A stretch of DNA of 64,000 nt from Siphonodentalium dalli (taxonomy: Eukaryota; Mollusca; Scaphopoda; Gadilida; Siphonodentaliidae), in assembly GCA_032622095.1 (NCBI GenBank), contig CP136063.1, forward strand, positions 23,996,987-24,060,986, written 5' to 3'. Below, one piece after another: positions 18,462 to 31,232 of this stretch. Numbering within the stretch: position 1 is the stretch's first letter; the number at the start of each line of letters is the position of its first letter. Made by a program: the position numbers and the translations under genes. Below the pieces are notes generated by a model, which worked only from the letters and a program-made list of their open reading frames with translations, was not told the origin of the DNA and made no database searches.

Positions 18462-19779
18462 TTGCTGACAAAACTCAAGACAAAAATGTTTAAGAGAATT
18501 AAAAGACCTGTTTCAGACGACGCCACCAGCGAAGAAGATATTGTTAGAAAAAGACCAAGGCCTGCAGTTATTGAAGAGAGCGATATGGAAACTGATGGGG
18601 CAGAAAGTGAAGAAAGTTCTAGTGATGGGCAGATTGGACGCGGTCGAAGACAGAATAGAGAAATTGGTGGGAAGAGAAAGAGAAGTCTGGCTAGAGAGCG
18701 TGTTGTGTTCAATCCAACAAAATATTTCAAATTGGAGCTGAACTCGGAGAAATTTTCCAGAAAATTTAAATCAGCAGCACGACAATTTGGTGTGAAATTC
18801 GAGAAATTTACAGATCCAATCGAGAACATTCCAGAGATATTTGAGAAGTTGACAGAAGAATTGAAACAGAAATGTTCAGCAAATGAGAAGACAAGAATCA
18901 GAGTTACGATAAATCATCCAGGACTTGATATGAGCATTTTCATTCCATTCACAAAAGCCAGTGAATATATATTATTTTTTTTAATGGTGGGACACTCATG
19001 GATAATATTCAAAATGTGGTTCAATCAAATGCAGACTTTACAATGCATGACGGTGCACTCAATTTCGAAATCTTCGTTACAGATATTCCGGAAGGTGGTA
19101 CACGACACTCACTACATTATGGACCATTTGCAGACAAGAACAAGCTGACAAAAGTAAAAAGAAGTATTGTCCGGATTGAAAATGCTGATGATGTTATGTG
19201 TATGGCAAGATCTATTGTCGTCGGAATGTGTAAGGCAGATAGTGATGGATCTGCGTGCTGGTCAAAGAAATGGAAAAGAATAAGACAATCAATATACACA
19301 GCACAAACAGATGCAGCAAAAAATCTACTCAACCGTGCTGGCGGAATGAGTTCCACAAGATTCAAGAAATATTGTATCCAGAATATGTTGTGAAAATTCA
19401 CAATGAATTTGCAGGCGCTGGATTTCTATTTGAACCTGCAGAAATGTGTTCGGAGAGCAAATGTGTACACATCTACTACAACAACAATCACTTCGACACC
19501 ATAACATCAATCAAAGGATTTCTAGGCACCAACTATTGCTGTGAATTCTGTGACATTGGATTCAAAAGTCGTGGCGATCATCGATGCAGATTTGTTTGTG
19601 CATGCTCGTCATTGACACAGTGTAATTTCAAAAATTTGGTGAAGTGTAGAACGTGTCGACGATCATTCAGAAGTAAATCTTGTTTCGACAACCATTTGAA
19701 GACGGAAGGAAAACAGAAAAGAAAAATATGTGATTTGGTTCAACTATGCAACAATTGTGATGAAGCATTACGTGTACAC
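18462..19779 (+). pseudogene. Polinton family-B DNA polymerase, N-terminal part (broken)
   Basis: Starts with an acidic/basic N-terminal region (KRIKRPVSDDATSEED) followed by a Polinton-typical domain. Recognisable blocks are VKRSIVRIENADDVMCMARS and KIHNEFAGAGFLFEP, then a series of Cys pairs (CCEFCDIGF, CRTCRRSF, LCNNC) forming a zinc-rich segment upstream of the exonuclease. Two frameshifts are visible, one at a T-run near 18,970 and one near 19,350. The gene is then cut at 19,779 by a 6.8-kb insertion. The rest of the polymerase begins at 26,579. The family makes protein-primed DNA replication polymerases; this copy cannot encode one. Confidence 0.85.
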
Positions 19780-20724
19780 TGGCTTTAAAAAATGATTCGG
19801 GGGTACCTCACCAAATGTACTGAGCTGTTATGGGTCATAATATCAGTTCCAACGGGGTTTTATTACTGTGAAACAAGTCAATGAATATCAAAGAATATAA
19901 CTTGACATACTATATATGATATTTCACGACGTTAGCCACACGCAGACGCCATTTTGACGTCATATCTAACCAAGTAAATTGAAAGCAGTTGCTGCTTATA
20001 TATTATCTTGTTATATATGGTTGTTGGGATATCAGAAAGATTTATTGGACACTGTGTTGTGAACTAACTTGCAAAGATGGTTTGCAGTATTCATTAAGTC
20101 AAAGTGGAGTGGCTCAGGGGCGCGGGGGGTAATTGTTAGAGAAGGGGGACTGAAAACCTGTAGAATGAGATTGTAATATGAATGGATTATTGTAGTCGAT
20201 TTCAACTGGGAATAGGTTATACTGGCGCACCTCTGCCCGTCTGTCAACCTGTACGTCCGTCTAGCCGTGTGTCCAGCCATGCATCTGTATGTATACGTCC
20301 ATCCGATGTCTTTTCGGCGGACTTAGGTCTGAATCAGTATTCTGTGTTTTACGCCATATTTTCGGACAAGAATTATGCTCGCAAAATGAATCATCGGTGT
20401 GTTCTGTCAGCAAATATGTCTCGTGTGGTATATCATCATGACATAGGTATTCAAATTGGCGTCATTTGGGTTCTCATTCTACCGACAAACGCAGCAAATG
20501 CTAGATGCGGTTTGGAACCCCCGAGTCCACACCCTGGGTCTGTGTTTTTGTTTAACACTACTAATTCATCAATATAATCGACTTGAGTGTGTGCATGTGT
20601 TGAGAATGTTACCACTTGGTGATCAGCAATCAGAATCGCGGGTACTAAATAATAAACGCTCTTTATATAAAAACAAAACTGAAAGTTTGATATAAACTCT
20701 TTAAACTTGGATCAAGCCTTGTTA

Positions 20725-20925
20725 TTTTAATATGTGCTTCATGCAGCTTTGTTTGAGGTTGCATATCGATATTCATGTCTATATGATATTCATTATGAAT
20801 AGAGAGGTTAAGGTAATAACGTGTAACGTGAACATCAATGTATAGGAGCAGTCCTGTCTGGTGCATCGAAACTTCATGCAGTTTTGTTTGAGGTTGCATA
20901 TCGATATTCATGTCTCTTTATATGA
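20725..20925 (-). repeat. Duplicated ~40-bp phrase within the insertion
   Basis: TTCATGCAGCTTTGTTTGAG and then GTTGCATATCGATATTCATG occur at about 20,737-20,780, with a second copy at about 20,871-20,912. A 53-bp segment between them (20,773-20,826) is inverted at 26,249-26,297. Confidence 0.65.
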
Positions 20926-21339
20926 TATTTGCTTATTTTACAGTCGTCGGTATATATAGGCTAGTGAATATGTAAAAGTTGTAGTTAGAAACTTTGGACA
21001 ATTCATCGACTAATGTCTTTTCTAGTTGCTTTTATAAGCTATATAATAATTCAAACACGCGAACTTGAAGGTCAAGACCCTCTTCTGTTATCAAATATTT
21101 TGTCAAAGCATGTATTGCGCGGTCTGGTAGAGTACACTGAATACTTGACTTGAAACAAATTTTATTTACACAAAATACGAAAGGGATTGGGGCACAAGTT
21201 TGGCAACTTATAAAGCCCCTCTCCCAATACGATAACACACAAACATGATGACGGTTTTACGTATACACTGAATATTCGGGTACACGCCAGGAAAATTGTT
21301 TCAAGACTAGCAGGGCATAGCCCCGACAATACGTTTAGT

Positions 21340-22050
21340 TAGACAGATATGATGATTGCAGTTTGCAAACGGTTAACAGCTTTTAAATAGCATATATATT
21401 GGCTATATATGTAATATACAACAATAATTGTCGTATAACAAATAATGTATCATAGACTTCAGTTGCAATAAACTACAAATAAACAATGCATGCATGTTGC
21501 GGTCATTAGCTATATGTGGCCATATATGACCCCTGTCAGTCTAGACTATCAATACACTATCAATAAACACCCACCCATAATCCCCTAATACACAGTGGAT
21601 TCGGGAGTGTATTGGGAATGACACATACCAGCAATGTTAATTGTCGCTGTCTGCAACAGAGGTGAAAGGTTATACCCGAGTGATTTCTGACTATCATTGT
21701 AAAGAAATTGTTTCTTAATTTTGTTAGCGTTTCTTTACAAACATATCAAGAATTTAATAGATAAATATACCATTTTGCGAGGTGAGGTTGGGCACCGGAG
21801 TTATTTCTGATGTTTGTAAAGGAATTAATTTTTATAGCGTTTCTTCGCCACAATCAACAGGTAAATATACAATTTTCCGAGATGATGTAAGGCACCTGAG
21901 TGAATTTTGAAGTTTGTAAGTTTGCATTATCCTGACAACGTTCCTTTACAAAATATCAAGATTAAGCATGACAAATAAACAGCATTCGTTTAAATGCATT
22001 GCATGGTATGGATAAAGAGCATTTGTCCAATTCATGCACAAGGACTTTAA
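21340..22050 (+). repeat. Foldback arm, also copied directly at 24,690-25,165
   Basis: The segment starting ATGATGATTGCAGTTTGCAA at about 21,350 recurs in the same orientation at about 24,702, over roughly 470 bp. Its inner part (from about 21,790) recurs inverted at 25,955-26,245. The element has therefore undergone internal rearrangement. Confidence 0.75.
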
Positions 22051-22051
22051 T

Positions 22052-23128
22052 AGAATATAGCCATCGGACAGGGGAACATTCCCTCTGTATAACTAGATAT
22101 TTCCCGAGATCCCCCCTTCTGGATAAGTTGCCGAGATATTAAGAAACAAAAGACGGGGTCCCAACCTCACTAAATTTACAGAGTGCATATGCTATAGATA
22201 ATATTCAATGAATCTGTCGAATTTATCACTTGAAACCCTGGAATATTTCCACGCTGTGGGCAGAAGCTGGGAATTAATTTGATGCCATCGGAAAGGGGAA
22301 CATTCCCTCTGTGTAACTAGATATTTCCCGAGCCCCTCCCTGCTGGATAAGTTGCCGAGATATTAAGAAACAAAAGTCGGGGTCCCAACCTCACTAAATT
22401 TACTGAGTGCATCTGTTACAGAAAATGTTTGTTGAATCTGCCGAATGTATTACTTGAAACGCTGAGATATATCCACGCTGTGGGCAGAACCTGAGAATTA
22501 GTTTGATGCCATCGGAAAGGGGAACATTCCCTCTGTGTAACTAGATATTTCCCGAACCCCTCCAATCTGGATAAGTTGCCGAGATATTGAGAAACAAAAG
22601 TCGGGGTCCCAACCTCACTAAATTACAGAGTGCATCTGTTATAGATAATATCCGATGAATCTGCAGAATTTATCACTTGAAACGCTGGGAAATTTCCACG
22701 CTGTGGGAAGAACCTGTGAGTTATTTTGATGTCATCGGAAAGGGGAACATTCCCTCTGTATAACTAGATATTTCTCAAGCCCCTCCTTTCTGGATAAGTT
22801 GCCGATATATTAAGAATCAAAAGTTGGGGTCCCAACCTCACTAAATTTACAGAGTGCATCTGTTACAGATTATGATTGTTGAATCTGCCAAATTTATTAC
22901 TTGAAACGCTGAGATATTTCCACGTTGTGGGAAGAATCTGGGAATTAATTTTGATGCCATCGGCAAGGGGAACATTCCCTCTGTGTAACTAGATATTTCC
23001 CGAGCCCCTCCCTTCTGGATAAGTTGCCGAGATATTAAGATACAAAAGTCGGGGTCCCAAATGGACGGAGTGTACCTGTTATAGATAATATCCGATGAAT
23101 CTGCCGAATTTATCACTTGAAACGCGTG
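22052..23128 (+). repeat. 224-bp satellite array, forward orientation
   Basis: Unit marker GGGGAACATTCCCTCTGT occurs at 22,071, 22,296, 22,519, 22,742 and 22,967, a 223-225 bp period. Each unit also carries GATAAGTTGCCGAGATATT and GGGGTCCCAACCTCACTAAA. The array turns around at a short palindrome near 23,125-23,140. Confidence 0.9.
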
Positions 23129-23129
23129 G

Positions 23130-25975
23130 AAATATCCCAGCGTTTCAAGTGATAAATTCGGCAGATTCAACAAACATATTCTGTAACAGATGCACTCTGT
23201 AAATTTAGTGAAGTTGTGACCCCGACTTTTGTTTCTTAATATTTCGGCAACTTATCGAGAAGGGAGGGGATCGCGAAATATCTAGTTATACAGGGGGAAT
23301 GTTCACCTTTCCGATGACATCAAAATTTATTCCCAGGTTCTTCCCACAGCGTGGAAATATCTCAGCGTTTCAAGTAATAAATTCGGCAGATTCAACAAAC
23401 ATATTCTGTAACAGATGCACTCAGTAAATTTAGTGAGGTTGGGACCCCGACTTTTGTTTCTCAATATTTCGGCAACTCATCCAGAAGGGAGGGGCTCGCG
23501 AAATATCTAGTTATACAGAGGGAATGTTCCCCTTTCCGATGACATCAAAATTAACTCCCAGGTTCTTCCCACAGCGTGGAAAAATCCCAGTGTTTCAACT
23601 GATAAATTTGGCAGTTTCATCGGATATTATCTATAACAGATGCACTCTGTAATTTAGTGAGGTTGGGACCCCGACTTTTGTTTCTTAATATCTCGGTAAC
23701 TTATCCAGAAGGAAGGGGCTCGGGAAATATCTAGTTATACAGAGGGAATTTTCCCATTTTCGATGACGTAAAAATTATTTCCCAGGTTCTTCACACAGAC
23801 TGGAAATATCTCAGCGTTTCAAGTGATAAATTCGGCATATTCATCGGATATTATATATAACAGATGCACTCTGTAAATTTAGTGAGGTTGGGACCCCGAC
23901 TTTTGTTTCTTAGTAACCCGGCAACTTATCCAGAAGGGAGGGGCACGGGAAATATCTAGTTACACATAGGGAATGTTCCCCTTTCCGATGGCATCAAAAT
24001 TAATTCCCAGGTTCTGCCCACAGCGTGGAAATATCTCAGCGTTTCAAGTAATAAATTCGGCAGATTCAACAAACATATTCTGTAACAGATGCACTCAGTA
24101 AATTTAGTGAGGTTGGGACCCCGACTTTTGTTTCTTAATATCTCGGTAACTTATCCAGAAGGAAGGGGCTCGGGAAATATCTAATTATACAGAGGGAATG
24201 TTCCCCTTTTCGATGACATCAAAATTAACTCCCAGGTTCTTCCCACAGCATGGAAATATTCCAGCGTTTCAAGTGATAAATTCGGCAGATTCATCAGATA
24301 TTATCTATAACAGATGCACTCTGTAATTTAGTGAGTTTGGGACCCCGACTTTTGTTTCTTAATATTTCGGCAACTTATCCAGAAGGGAGGGGCTCAGGAA
24401 ATATCTAGTTATACAGAGGGAATGTTCCCCTTTCCGATGACATCAAAATTAACTCCCAGGTTCTTCCCACAGCGTGGAAATATCCCAGCGTTTCAAGTGA
24501 TAAATTCGGCAGATTCATCAGCTATTATCTATAACAGATGCACTCTGTAATTTAGTGAGGTTGGGACCCCGACTTTTGTTTCTTAATATTTCGGCAACTT
24601 ATCCAGAAGGGAGGGGCCCACGAAATATCTATTTACACATAGGGAATGTTTCCCTTTCCGATGGGATCAAAATTAATTCCCAGTTACGCTTAGTTAGACT
24701 TATATGATGATTGCAGTTTGCAAACGGTTAACAGCTTTTAAATAGCATATATATTGGCTATACATGTACAACAATAATTGTCGTATAATCAACAATGTAT
24801 CATAGACTTCAGTTGCAATAAACTACAAATAAACAATGCATGCATGTTGCGGTCATTAGCTACATGTGACCATATATGACCCCTGTCAGTCTAGACTATC
24901 AATACACTATCAATAAACATCCATACCGCGCCAATAATCCCCTAATACACAGTGTATTCGGGAGTGTATTGGGAATAAAACATACCAGCAATGTTAATTG
25001 CCGCTGTCTGCCACAGAGGTGAAAGGTTATACCCGAGTGATTTCTGACTATCATTGTAAAGAAATTGTTTCTTAATTTTGTTAGCGTTTCTTTACAAACA
25101 TATCAAGAATTTAATAGATAAATATACCATTTTGCGAGGTGAGGTTGGGCACCGGAGTTATTTCTGATGTTAAATTTAGTGAGGTTGGGATCCCGACTTT
25201 TGTTTCTCAATATTTCGGCAACTTATCCAGAAGGGAGGGACTCGGGAAATATCTAGTTATACAGAGGGAATGTTCCCCTTTCCGATGACATCAAAATTAA
25301 CTCCCAGTTTCTTCCCACAGCGTGGAAATATCCCAGAGTTTCAAGTGATAAATTCGGCAGATTCATCAGATATTATCTATAACAGATGCACTCTGTAATT
25401 TAGTGAGGTTGGGACCCCGACTTTTGTTTCTTAATATTTCGGCAACTTATCCAGAAGGGAGGGCCCCGGGAAATATCTATTTACACAGAGGGAATGTTCG
25501 CCTTTTCGATGACATCAAAATTAATTCCCAGGTTCTTCCCACAGCGTGGAAATATCTCAGCGTTTCAAGTAATAAATTCGGCAGATTCAACAAACATATT
25601 CTGTAACAGATGCACTCAGTAAATTTAGTGAGGTTGGGACCCCGACTTTTGTTTCTTAATATCTCGGCAACTTATCCAGAAGGGAGGGGCTCGGGAAATA
25701 TCTAGTTACACAGAGGGAATGTTCCCCTTTCCGATGGCATCAAAATTAAATCCCAGCTTCTGCCCACAGCGTGGAAATATTCCAGTGTTTCAAGTGATAA
25801 ATTCGGCAGATTCATCGAATATTATCTATAGCATAATTATGCACTCTGTAAATTTAGTGAGGTTGAGAGCCCGTCTTTTGTTTCTTAATATCTCGGCAAC
25901 TTCTACAGAAGGGGGGGGGGGCTCGGGAAATATCTAGTTATACAGAGGGAATGTTCCCCTGTCCGATGGCTATAT
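23130..25975 (-). repeat. 224-bp satellite array, inverted orientation, interrupted
   Basis: The same monomer runs in reverse orientation at 23,130-24,685 and again at 25,170-25,975, with a direct copy of the foldback arm between (about 24,690-25,165). A further scrap of the monomer (TTAGTGAGGTTGGGACCCCG) sits at the extreme right end of the insertion, 26,519-26,543. Confidence 0.85.
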
Positions 25976-26578
25976 TCTATTAAAGTCCTTGTGCATGAAA
26001 TGGACAAACGCTCTTTATCCATACCTGCAATGCATTTAAACGAATGCTGTTTATTTGACATGCTTAATCTTGATATTTTGTAAAGGAACTTTGTCAGGAT
26101 AATGCAAACTTACAAACTTCAAAATTCACTCAGGTGCCTTACATCATCTCGGAAAATTGTATATTTACCTGTTGATATGTGGCGAAGAAACGCTATAAAA
26201 ATTAATGAACAATTCCTTTACAAACATCAGAAATAACTCTGTAACTTCAGGTTACAAGTTATTACCTTAACCTCTCTATTTATAATGAATATCTCAATGT
26301 ACATGGTAGTTAGATTACCTCATAAACAGAACATATGACCACACGATGAGGAAATTTTATATGATTTAAAAAAAATTATTTTATTTTATTTAATTCAATT
26401 TAAACAAGTTTAGAACATCAAACGACTGATGTAGCAAGTCTTACAAATGTCTACTTTTACAAGAGTAATGTCAAAACGTGATATATGGGTAATTTGCTGG
26501 CTATATTGGCTTAATTAAATTAGTGAGGTTGGGACCCCGACTTTCTTCTATAATCCGGGGTATGCAGTTTAAAGCAGA

Positions 26579-29500
26579 TGTACACGTAATGGAAATTCTC
26601 ACCAATAAATCAAGCAGACATATATGTGCGGGGTTGAAGAAATGCAAACATTGCAAAGAAATCGTTGAAGCAGATCACAGGTGCTACATTCCAAAATATG
26701 AATCACCGGAAAAGAAACCTGCAAAGATTCCATATGTATTCTTTGACTTTGAATGCAGACAAGACACAGGTGTTCATATTCCAAACTTCTGTGTTGCACA
26801 TACCGCTTGTGGAGATTTCATGTGCAAACCAATCGAAGAAAAATGTGAAACATGCGGACCGGATTCCAGAGAATTTGTATTCAAGGGTGACAACGTTTTA
26901 ACAGACTTCACAAACTGGTTATTCCACCAAGATCACAAAGGATGTGTTGCAATAGCACATAATGCTCAGGGATACGATGCACAGTTTCTACTTCAAGCAC
27001 TCATACAAAGTGGAATTCATAAACCAGAACTGATCATGAATGGAAACAAAATTCTCAGTTTAAAATGCAACAGCGTGAAAGTTATTGATTCTCTGAGTTT
27101 TCTGATGATGCCGCTTTCAAAGTTTCCACAAACTTTTCCACAAACTTTTCAGCTGAATGAGATGGCGAAAGGACACTTTCCACATTGGGCGAATTCACCA
27201 AAGTTTCAAAATTACATTGGACCTTACTTGGCTTCTGATTACTACAAACCAGACATGATGAGCGTGGAAAATCTTTGAATGGTACAATGAGAAAATAGAA
27301 AATTACGTGATATTCAACTTCCAAGAAGAGATGGAGAAGTACTGCAAATCAGACGTGGATATTCTTCGCCGTGGATGTGGAAATTTCAGGAAATACATAT
27401 TGGAAACAGAACAGATTGACCCGTTCATTGAGTCAATAACATTGGCGCAAGTTTGCAATTTGGCATGGAGGAAAAATTCAATGCCAGAGAAAACAATTGG
27501 AATCATTCCAGATAGTGGATACCCATGTGCTAAAAACTATTCCATGAAAGCGACACGTTGGCTTCAACATCTATCATTGTCACGTATGATAACAACTAAG
27601 CATGCCTTGAATGGAGGAGAAATCAAGATTGGTGGACACTACGTCGATGGATATGAGGAAGCCACAAGAACAGTTTTTGAGATGAATGGATGTCTGTTTC
27701 ATGGATGTCCAAAATGTTACAGCAACAGACAATACAAGAATCCCTATACGATGCTCACCATGGAAGAATTATATACAAGAACTCAACAGAAGAAAGATGA
27801 ACTGGAAAGTCTTGGTTACAGAGTTGAATCAATTTGGGGGCATCAGATCGACGAAAGAATGAAATCGGATGTGAAATTCAAACAACAAATGGAATCTTTC
27901 TACAAACATCGAGACCCCATTTTGCCAAGAGAAGCATTGTTTGGTGGACGTACAAATGCCATCAAATTGTACGAGGAAATTGGTCAAGATTCCACAAAAG
28001 AAATCAAGTTCATCGATGTGTGTTCGTTGTATCCAATTGCAACAAATATAAATTCTACCCTGTTGGACATCCAGAAATTTTGAGCCAAGAGCAGATCGAT
28101 CAAGAACACATTAGAGACTATGCGGGACTTGTTAAATGTACAATTTTACCACCATCGAAATTGTATATTCCAGTTCTACCGATTTATTGTAACAACAAAA
28201 TGGTTTTTACTTCGTGCAACACTTGCGCCATCAATGAGAACGAGACATGTAACCATTCAGAAGAAGATCGAGCTATAACCGGAGTGTGGACCACGCCAGA
28301 ATTATTCAAAGCAATGGATGTTGGCTACAAAATACTTGATGTGTACCAAATTTGGCATTGGACAGATTGGACAGATGAAATATACAAATCCTATATCGAC
28401 AAACATCTAAAGATCAAACAGGAATGTAGTGGTTATCCATTTGGTGTTGAGACAGAAGAACAGAAGCAAAAGTTTGTACAGGATTATTATGCAGCTGAGG
28501 GTATAAAATTGGAGAACATCGAGAAGAATCCAGGAAAACGCCAAATATCTAAAATTATGATTAATTGTATATGGGGTAAGAATGCACAAAGAAATCTTAT
28601 GTCAAAAACAGAGTATGTGGATAAGCCATCACGTTATTTTGAATTGCTTACTAGTAACAATATAATTGTTCAAAATGTTACACTTCTTGATGGTGACAAA
28701 TTCATTCTGGTAAATTATGTTGATATTTTAGATAATATTGAACCTCATCATTCAGCAAATGTTGTTGTTGCTTCTTTTGTTACAGCGTATGCAAGATTAC
28801 AATTGTATAAAGTTTTTAAAAAACTTGGAGATAGAGTGCTGTATTTTGATACAGACAGCTGTATGTATGTCAGTGATCCATCAAAGAAGAACATCAACAC
28901 TATCGAAGGAAGATTGGGGAAATGGAGCGACGAACATCCAGATGCAAAGATTGTCAAATTTGTTGGACTTGGGCCAAAGAACTACGGATATGAATACATC
29001 AAAGATGGGAGAAGATACACCAAATGTAAGGTAAAAGGTATCACTCTTGATTACAGCACAAGTCAAAAAGTTAATTTTGAAACAATGGTACAATGTGTTA
29101 ATGATCGTGAAAATTTCAAAACTGTTGTTGAGTATCCTTCCAGAATTAAAAGACAAAAGAACCATCAACTGAAAGTGAGTGTCAAACCAAAACTTTCAGA
29201 TCGGTGTACACAAAACGAAAACTCGTCAATGGTATTCACACATATCCATACGGATGGAGATGTTGAGTCATTTCATGTCAAGATGTTGACAGGAGTAGAA
29301 CCTCCAGAAATTGCTGAGAAGATTTATGGATATTTGGTGGCACAGTCAACACTTATTCCAGAGATAAAGAAGGAATTACAAGAAGTCTGGTTTGAAAGAG
29401 AAAAGGAAGCAATACTACGATGCTGTGATGTAGACGAATGTTTACAGAGATTGGACTATCTTGAGACAAGTATATTTTCTCATTTCTCTCAAAAATATAT

Positions 29501-29870
29501 TAAATCATTTATTAAATTCAAAACATTTTTTCTCATTGAAAGAATATCTGATTTTTGGATATTTGGTGGTGATGAACACCATTTAGATTTAGAAACTTTT
29601 GATGAACATGACTATATTCATTATACAAAGTATGAAGATAATTATCCTCTTGCTAGGGGAACCTTTAAATCAGTTCCTAGGATCTATGGGTATTTGTTAA
29701 CAAAAACAATGTCAACATATGCAAAAATTAAAAACATTATAGGAAATGATTTTTTTGTTTACAGAACAAACAGAAGAATAGAAGACTATAATACTTGGAT
29801 TATTGAAATGTTTGGAAATATTTACAGCTATGGAGATTTCTGTTTAAAAACTAAATTCACACGTCGTTAA
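26579..29870 (+). pseudogene. Polinton family-B DNA polymerase, exonuclease and polymerase part (broken)
   Basis: Continues the gene interrupted at 19,779. 3'-5' exonuclease motifs: FFDFEC (Exo I, about 26,740), AHNAQGYD (Exo II, about 26,960) and YCKSDVDIL (Exo III, about 27,340). Polymerase motifs: DVCSLYP (motif A, about 28,015), KIMINCIWGKN (motif B, about 28,551) and YFDTDS (motif C, about 28,843). These define a protein-primed type B polymerase. Frameshifts near 27,270 and 28,050 split the frame into three pieces. After about 29,460 the frame runs on for about 135 residues with no recognised domain, possibly a family-specific C terminus. Catalytic residues survive, but the gene is dead. 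Confidence 0.9.
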
Positions 29871-29903
29871 GTTCACTCTCTGATTAGACATCAAAGTGAC
29901 AAC

Positions 29904-30554
29904 ATGGAAGAATCTTTACTTTTCCAACATCCGTGTAATTTCTTTATCAGCGGACCTAGTGGATCAGGTAAAACAGAATTTGTTAAAAAAGTTATTGAAT
30001 TTAAACACGATTTATTCCAAACACCACCAAAGAAAATAGTTTGGTGTTACAAAGAATGGCAAGACACATATAATCGTATAAAAGAAATTGATAACGTTGA
30101 GTTTATCGATGGTATTCCAGACGATGATGAGGAAATTGTATCAGATAAATCATTTCCTCATCTTGTTGTTTTCGATGACATGATGGGGGAACAAGATGAA
30201 GACAAAATAATGCTTTGGTTTACTAGAAAAGGTCACCATCGAAATGCTTCAATAATTTACATTACTCAAAACATGTTCCAAAAATCAAAAAGTAGCAGAA
30301 CTATAAGTTTGAATGCACACTACATGGTTTTATTTCAAAGCGTTCGAGATAAAAATCAAATAAAAGTTTTGGCTCATCAAATGCAAATCAATCATTTGAA
30401 ACAAGCATACGAAGATGCAACTTCAATAAATCATGGATATATTTTAGTAGATTTTCATCCTAGAACAGAAAATTATTTGCGAATTATAACTGATATTTTC
30501 CATAAATGGTTGACAGCTAATGACCGAGGTCCTGTCATTTATTCAAAAGTATAA
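29904..30554 (+). CDS. A32-like DNA-packaging ATPase (FtsK/HerA superfamily)
   Basis: 216 aa, intact. Walker A GPSGSGKT (residues 17-24) and Walker B HLVVFDDM (about 86-93) are followed by YITQNMFQKS (about 130-139), the sensor-like region of A32-type ATPases. In viruses of the PRD1-adenovirus lineage this enzyme pumps DNA into capsids. It starts 33 bases after the polymerase stop, and its end is followed by a short gap to the next ATG at 30,589. It is one of the few clearly intact genes in part B. Confidence 0.9.
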   Translation: MEESLLFQHPCNFFISGPSGSGKTEFVKKVIEFKHDLFQTPPKKIVWCYKEWQDTYNRIKEIDNVEFIDGIPDDDEEIVSDKSFPHLVVFDDMMGEQDEDKIMLWFTRKGHHRNASIIYITQNMFQKSKSSRTISLNAHYMVLFQSVRDKNQIKVLAHQMQINHLKQAYEDATSINHGYILVDFHPRTENYLRIITDIFHKWLTANDRGPVIYSKV

Positions 30555-30588
30555 ATTCAGTTGTTGTTACTTTTCTCATTTTAGAACC

Positions 30589-31176
30589 ATGTCGTCCACC
30601 GAGATGTTTAGTCATGATGAACTGTCACAAATTAAAAATTTCTTCACTTTTGCAGCTGAATTATTTCTTGAAAATGATTGGAAATTACCATCACAGACAA
30701 AAAAGTTTTTTCAGAGAAATAAAAATGTTCTTAAAAAAATCTCTGATCGATCAACTGATATGGAAACAAAACGCAAATTAATTTTACAACGAGGTGGTAG
30801 TGGGTTCCTTGGAGGAGTTTTAATTAGAAGTCTTTTGAAAAATTCATTTGAACAAACTGGTAGACAATCTAAAAGTAAATCAAAGGTTTCTCCAAAACAT
30901 TCAAAGATTACACTGATGCAAACACAACAAAGGGGTAGTCAAAAAGAATCTAAACGTAAAACAAAGCTTTCTCTAAATCATTCAAAGTTTACACCGATGC
31001 AAACTCAACAAAATCAACATTCTAAATTTACACCTATACCTTCTCAGCAGAACCCTCAACATCAACCGTTACAAAAAAAACCAGTTATTGATCTTGAATT
31101 TTCAAAATTTATGCCGTTGTCTGATGCATCGAAATCTGCATTCGAAGCTTTAGAATGGTTCAATCAGAAAAGATAA
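30589..31176 (+). CDS. GG-motif structural-like protein, paralogue 1
   Basis: 195 aa from the ATG at 30,589 (MSSTEMFSHDELSQIKN); an earlier in-frame start would overlap the ATPase. It has a helical N-terminal domain, then KRKLILQRGGSGFLGG (about residues 62-77) with a hydrophobic stretch, then a long Lys/Ser/Gln-rich tail with the repeated phrase HSKFTPMQTQQ (four variants). The same domain order, helices then K-rich, GG and hydrophobic segments, occurs in the next gene, so the two look like tandem paralogues. A virion or membrane-associated role is plausible but not shown. Confidence 0.6.
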   Translation: MSSTEMFSHDELSQIKNFFTFAAELFLENDWKLPSQTKKFFQRNKNVLKKISDRSTDMETKRKLILQRGGSGFLGGVLIRSLLKNSFEQTGRQSKSKSKVSPKHSKITLMQTQQRGSQKESKRKTKLSLNHSKFTPMQTQQNQHSKFTPIPSQQNPQHQPLQKKPVIDLEFSKFMPLSDASKSAFEALEWFNQKR

Positions 31177-31232
31177 AAGATGAAACATATAATTTTTCTG
31201 CTCATTTTGAGACAACTACTTAGACAGTGAAG

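Larger units (their letters stand above)
19780..26578. mobile_element. 6.8-kb foldback-type insertion inside the polymerase gene
   Basis: The insertion is bounded by a 7-bp direct repeat, TGTACAC (19,773-19,779 and 26,579-26,585), and the polymerase reading frame is in phase on both sides. The ends show only a short inverted CTTTAAA (TGGCTTTAAA left, TTTAAAGCAGA right). The interior is a nested foldback: arms at 20,773-20,826 / 26,249-26,297 and 21,790-22,065 / 25,955-26,245, and 224-bp satellite arrays in both orientations between them. No transposase frame was seen. Superfamily unknown; it may be a compound of more than one insertion. Confidence 0.75.

Noticed and set aside
22847-25937. Open frames of 67-108 aa in the 224-bp satellites
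   Set aside because: They follow the satellite and recur unit by unit without coding constraint.
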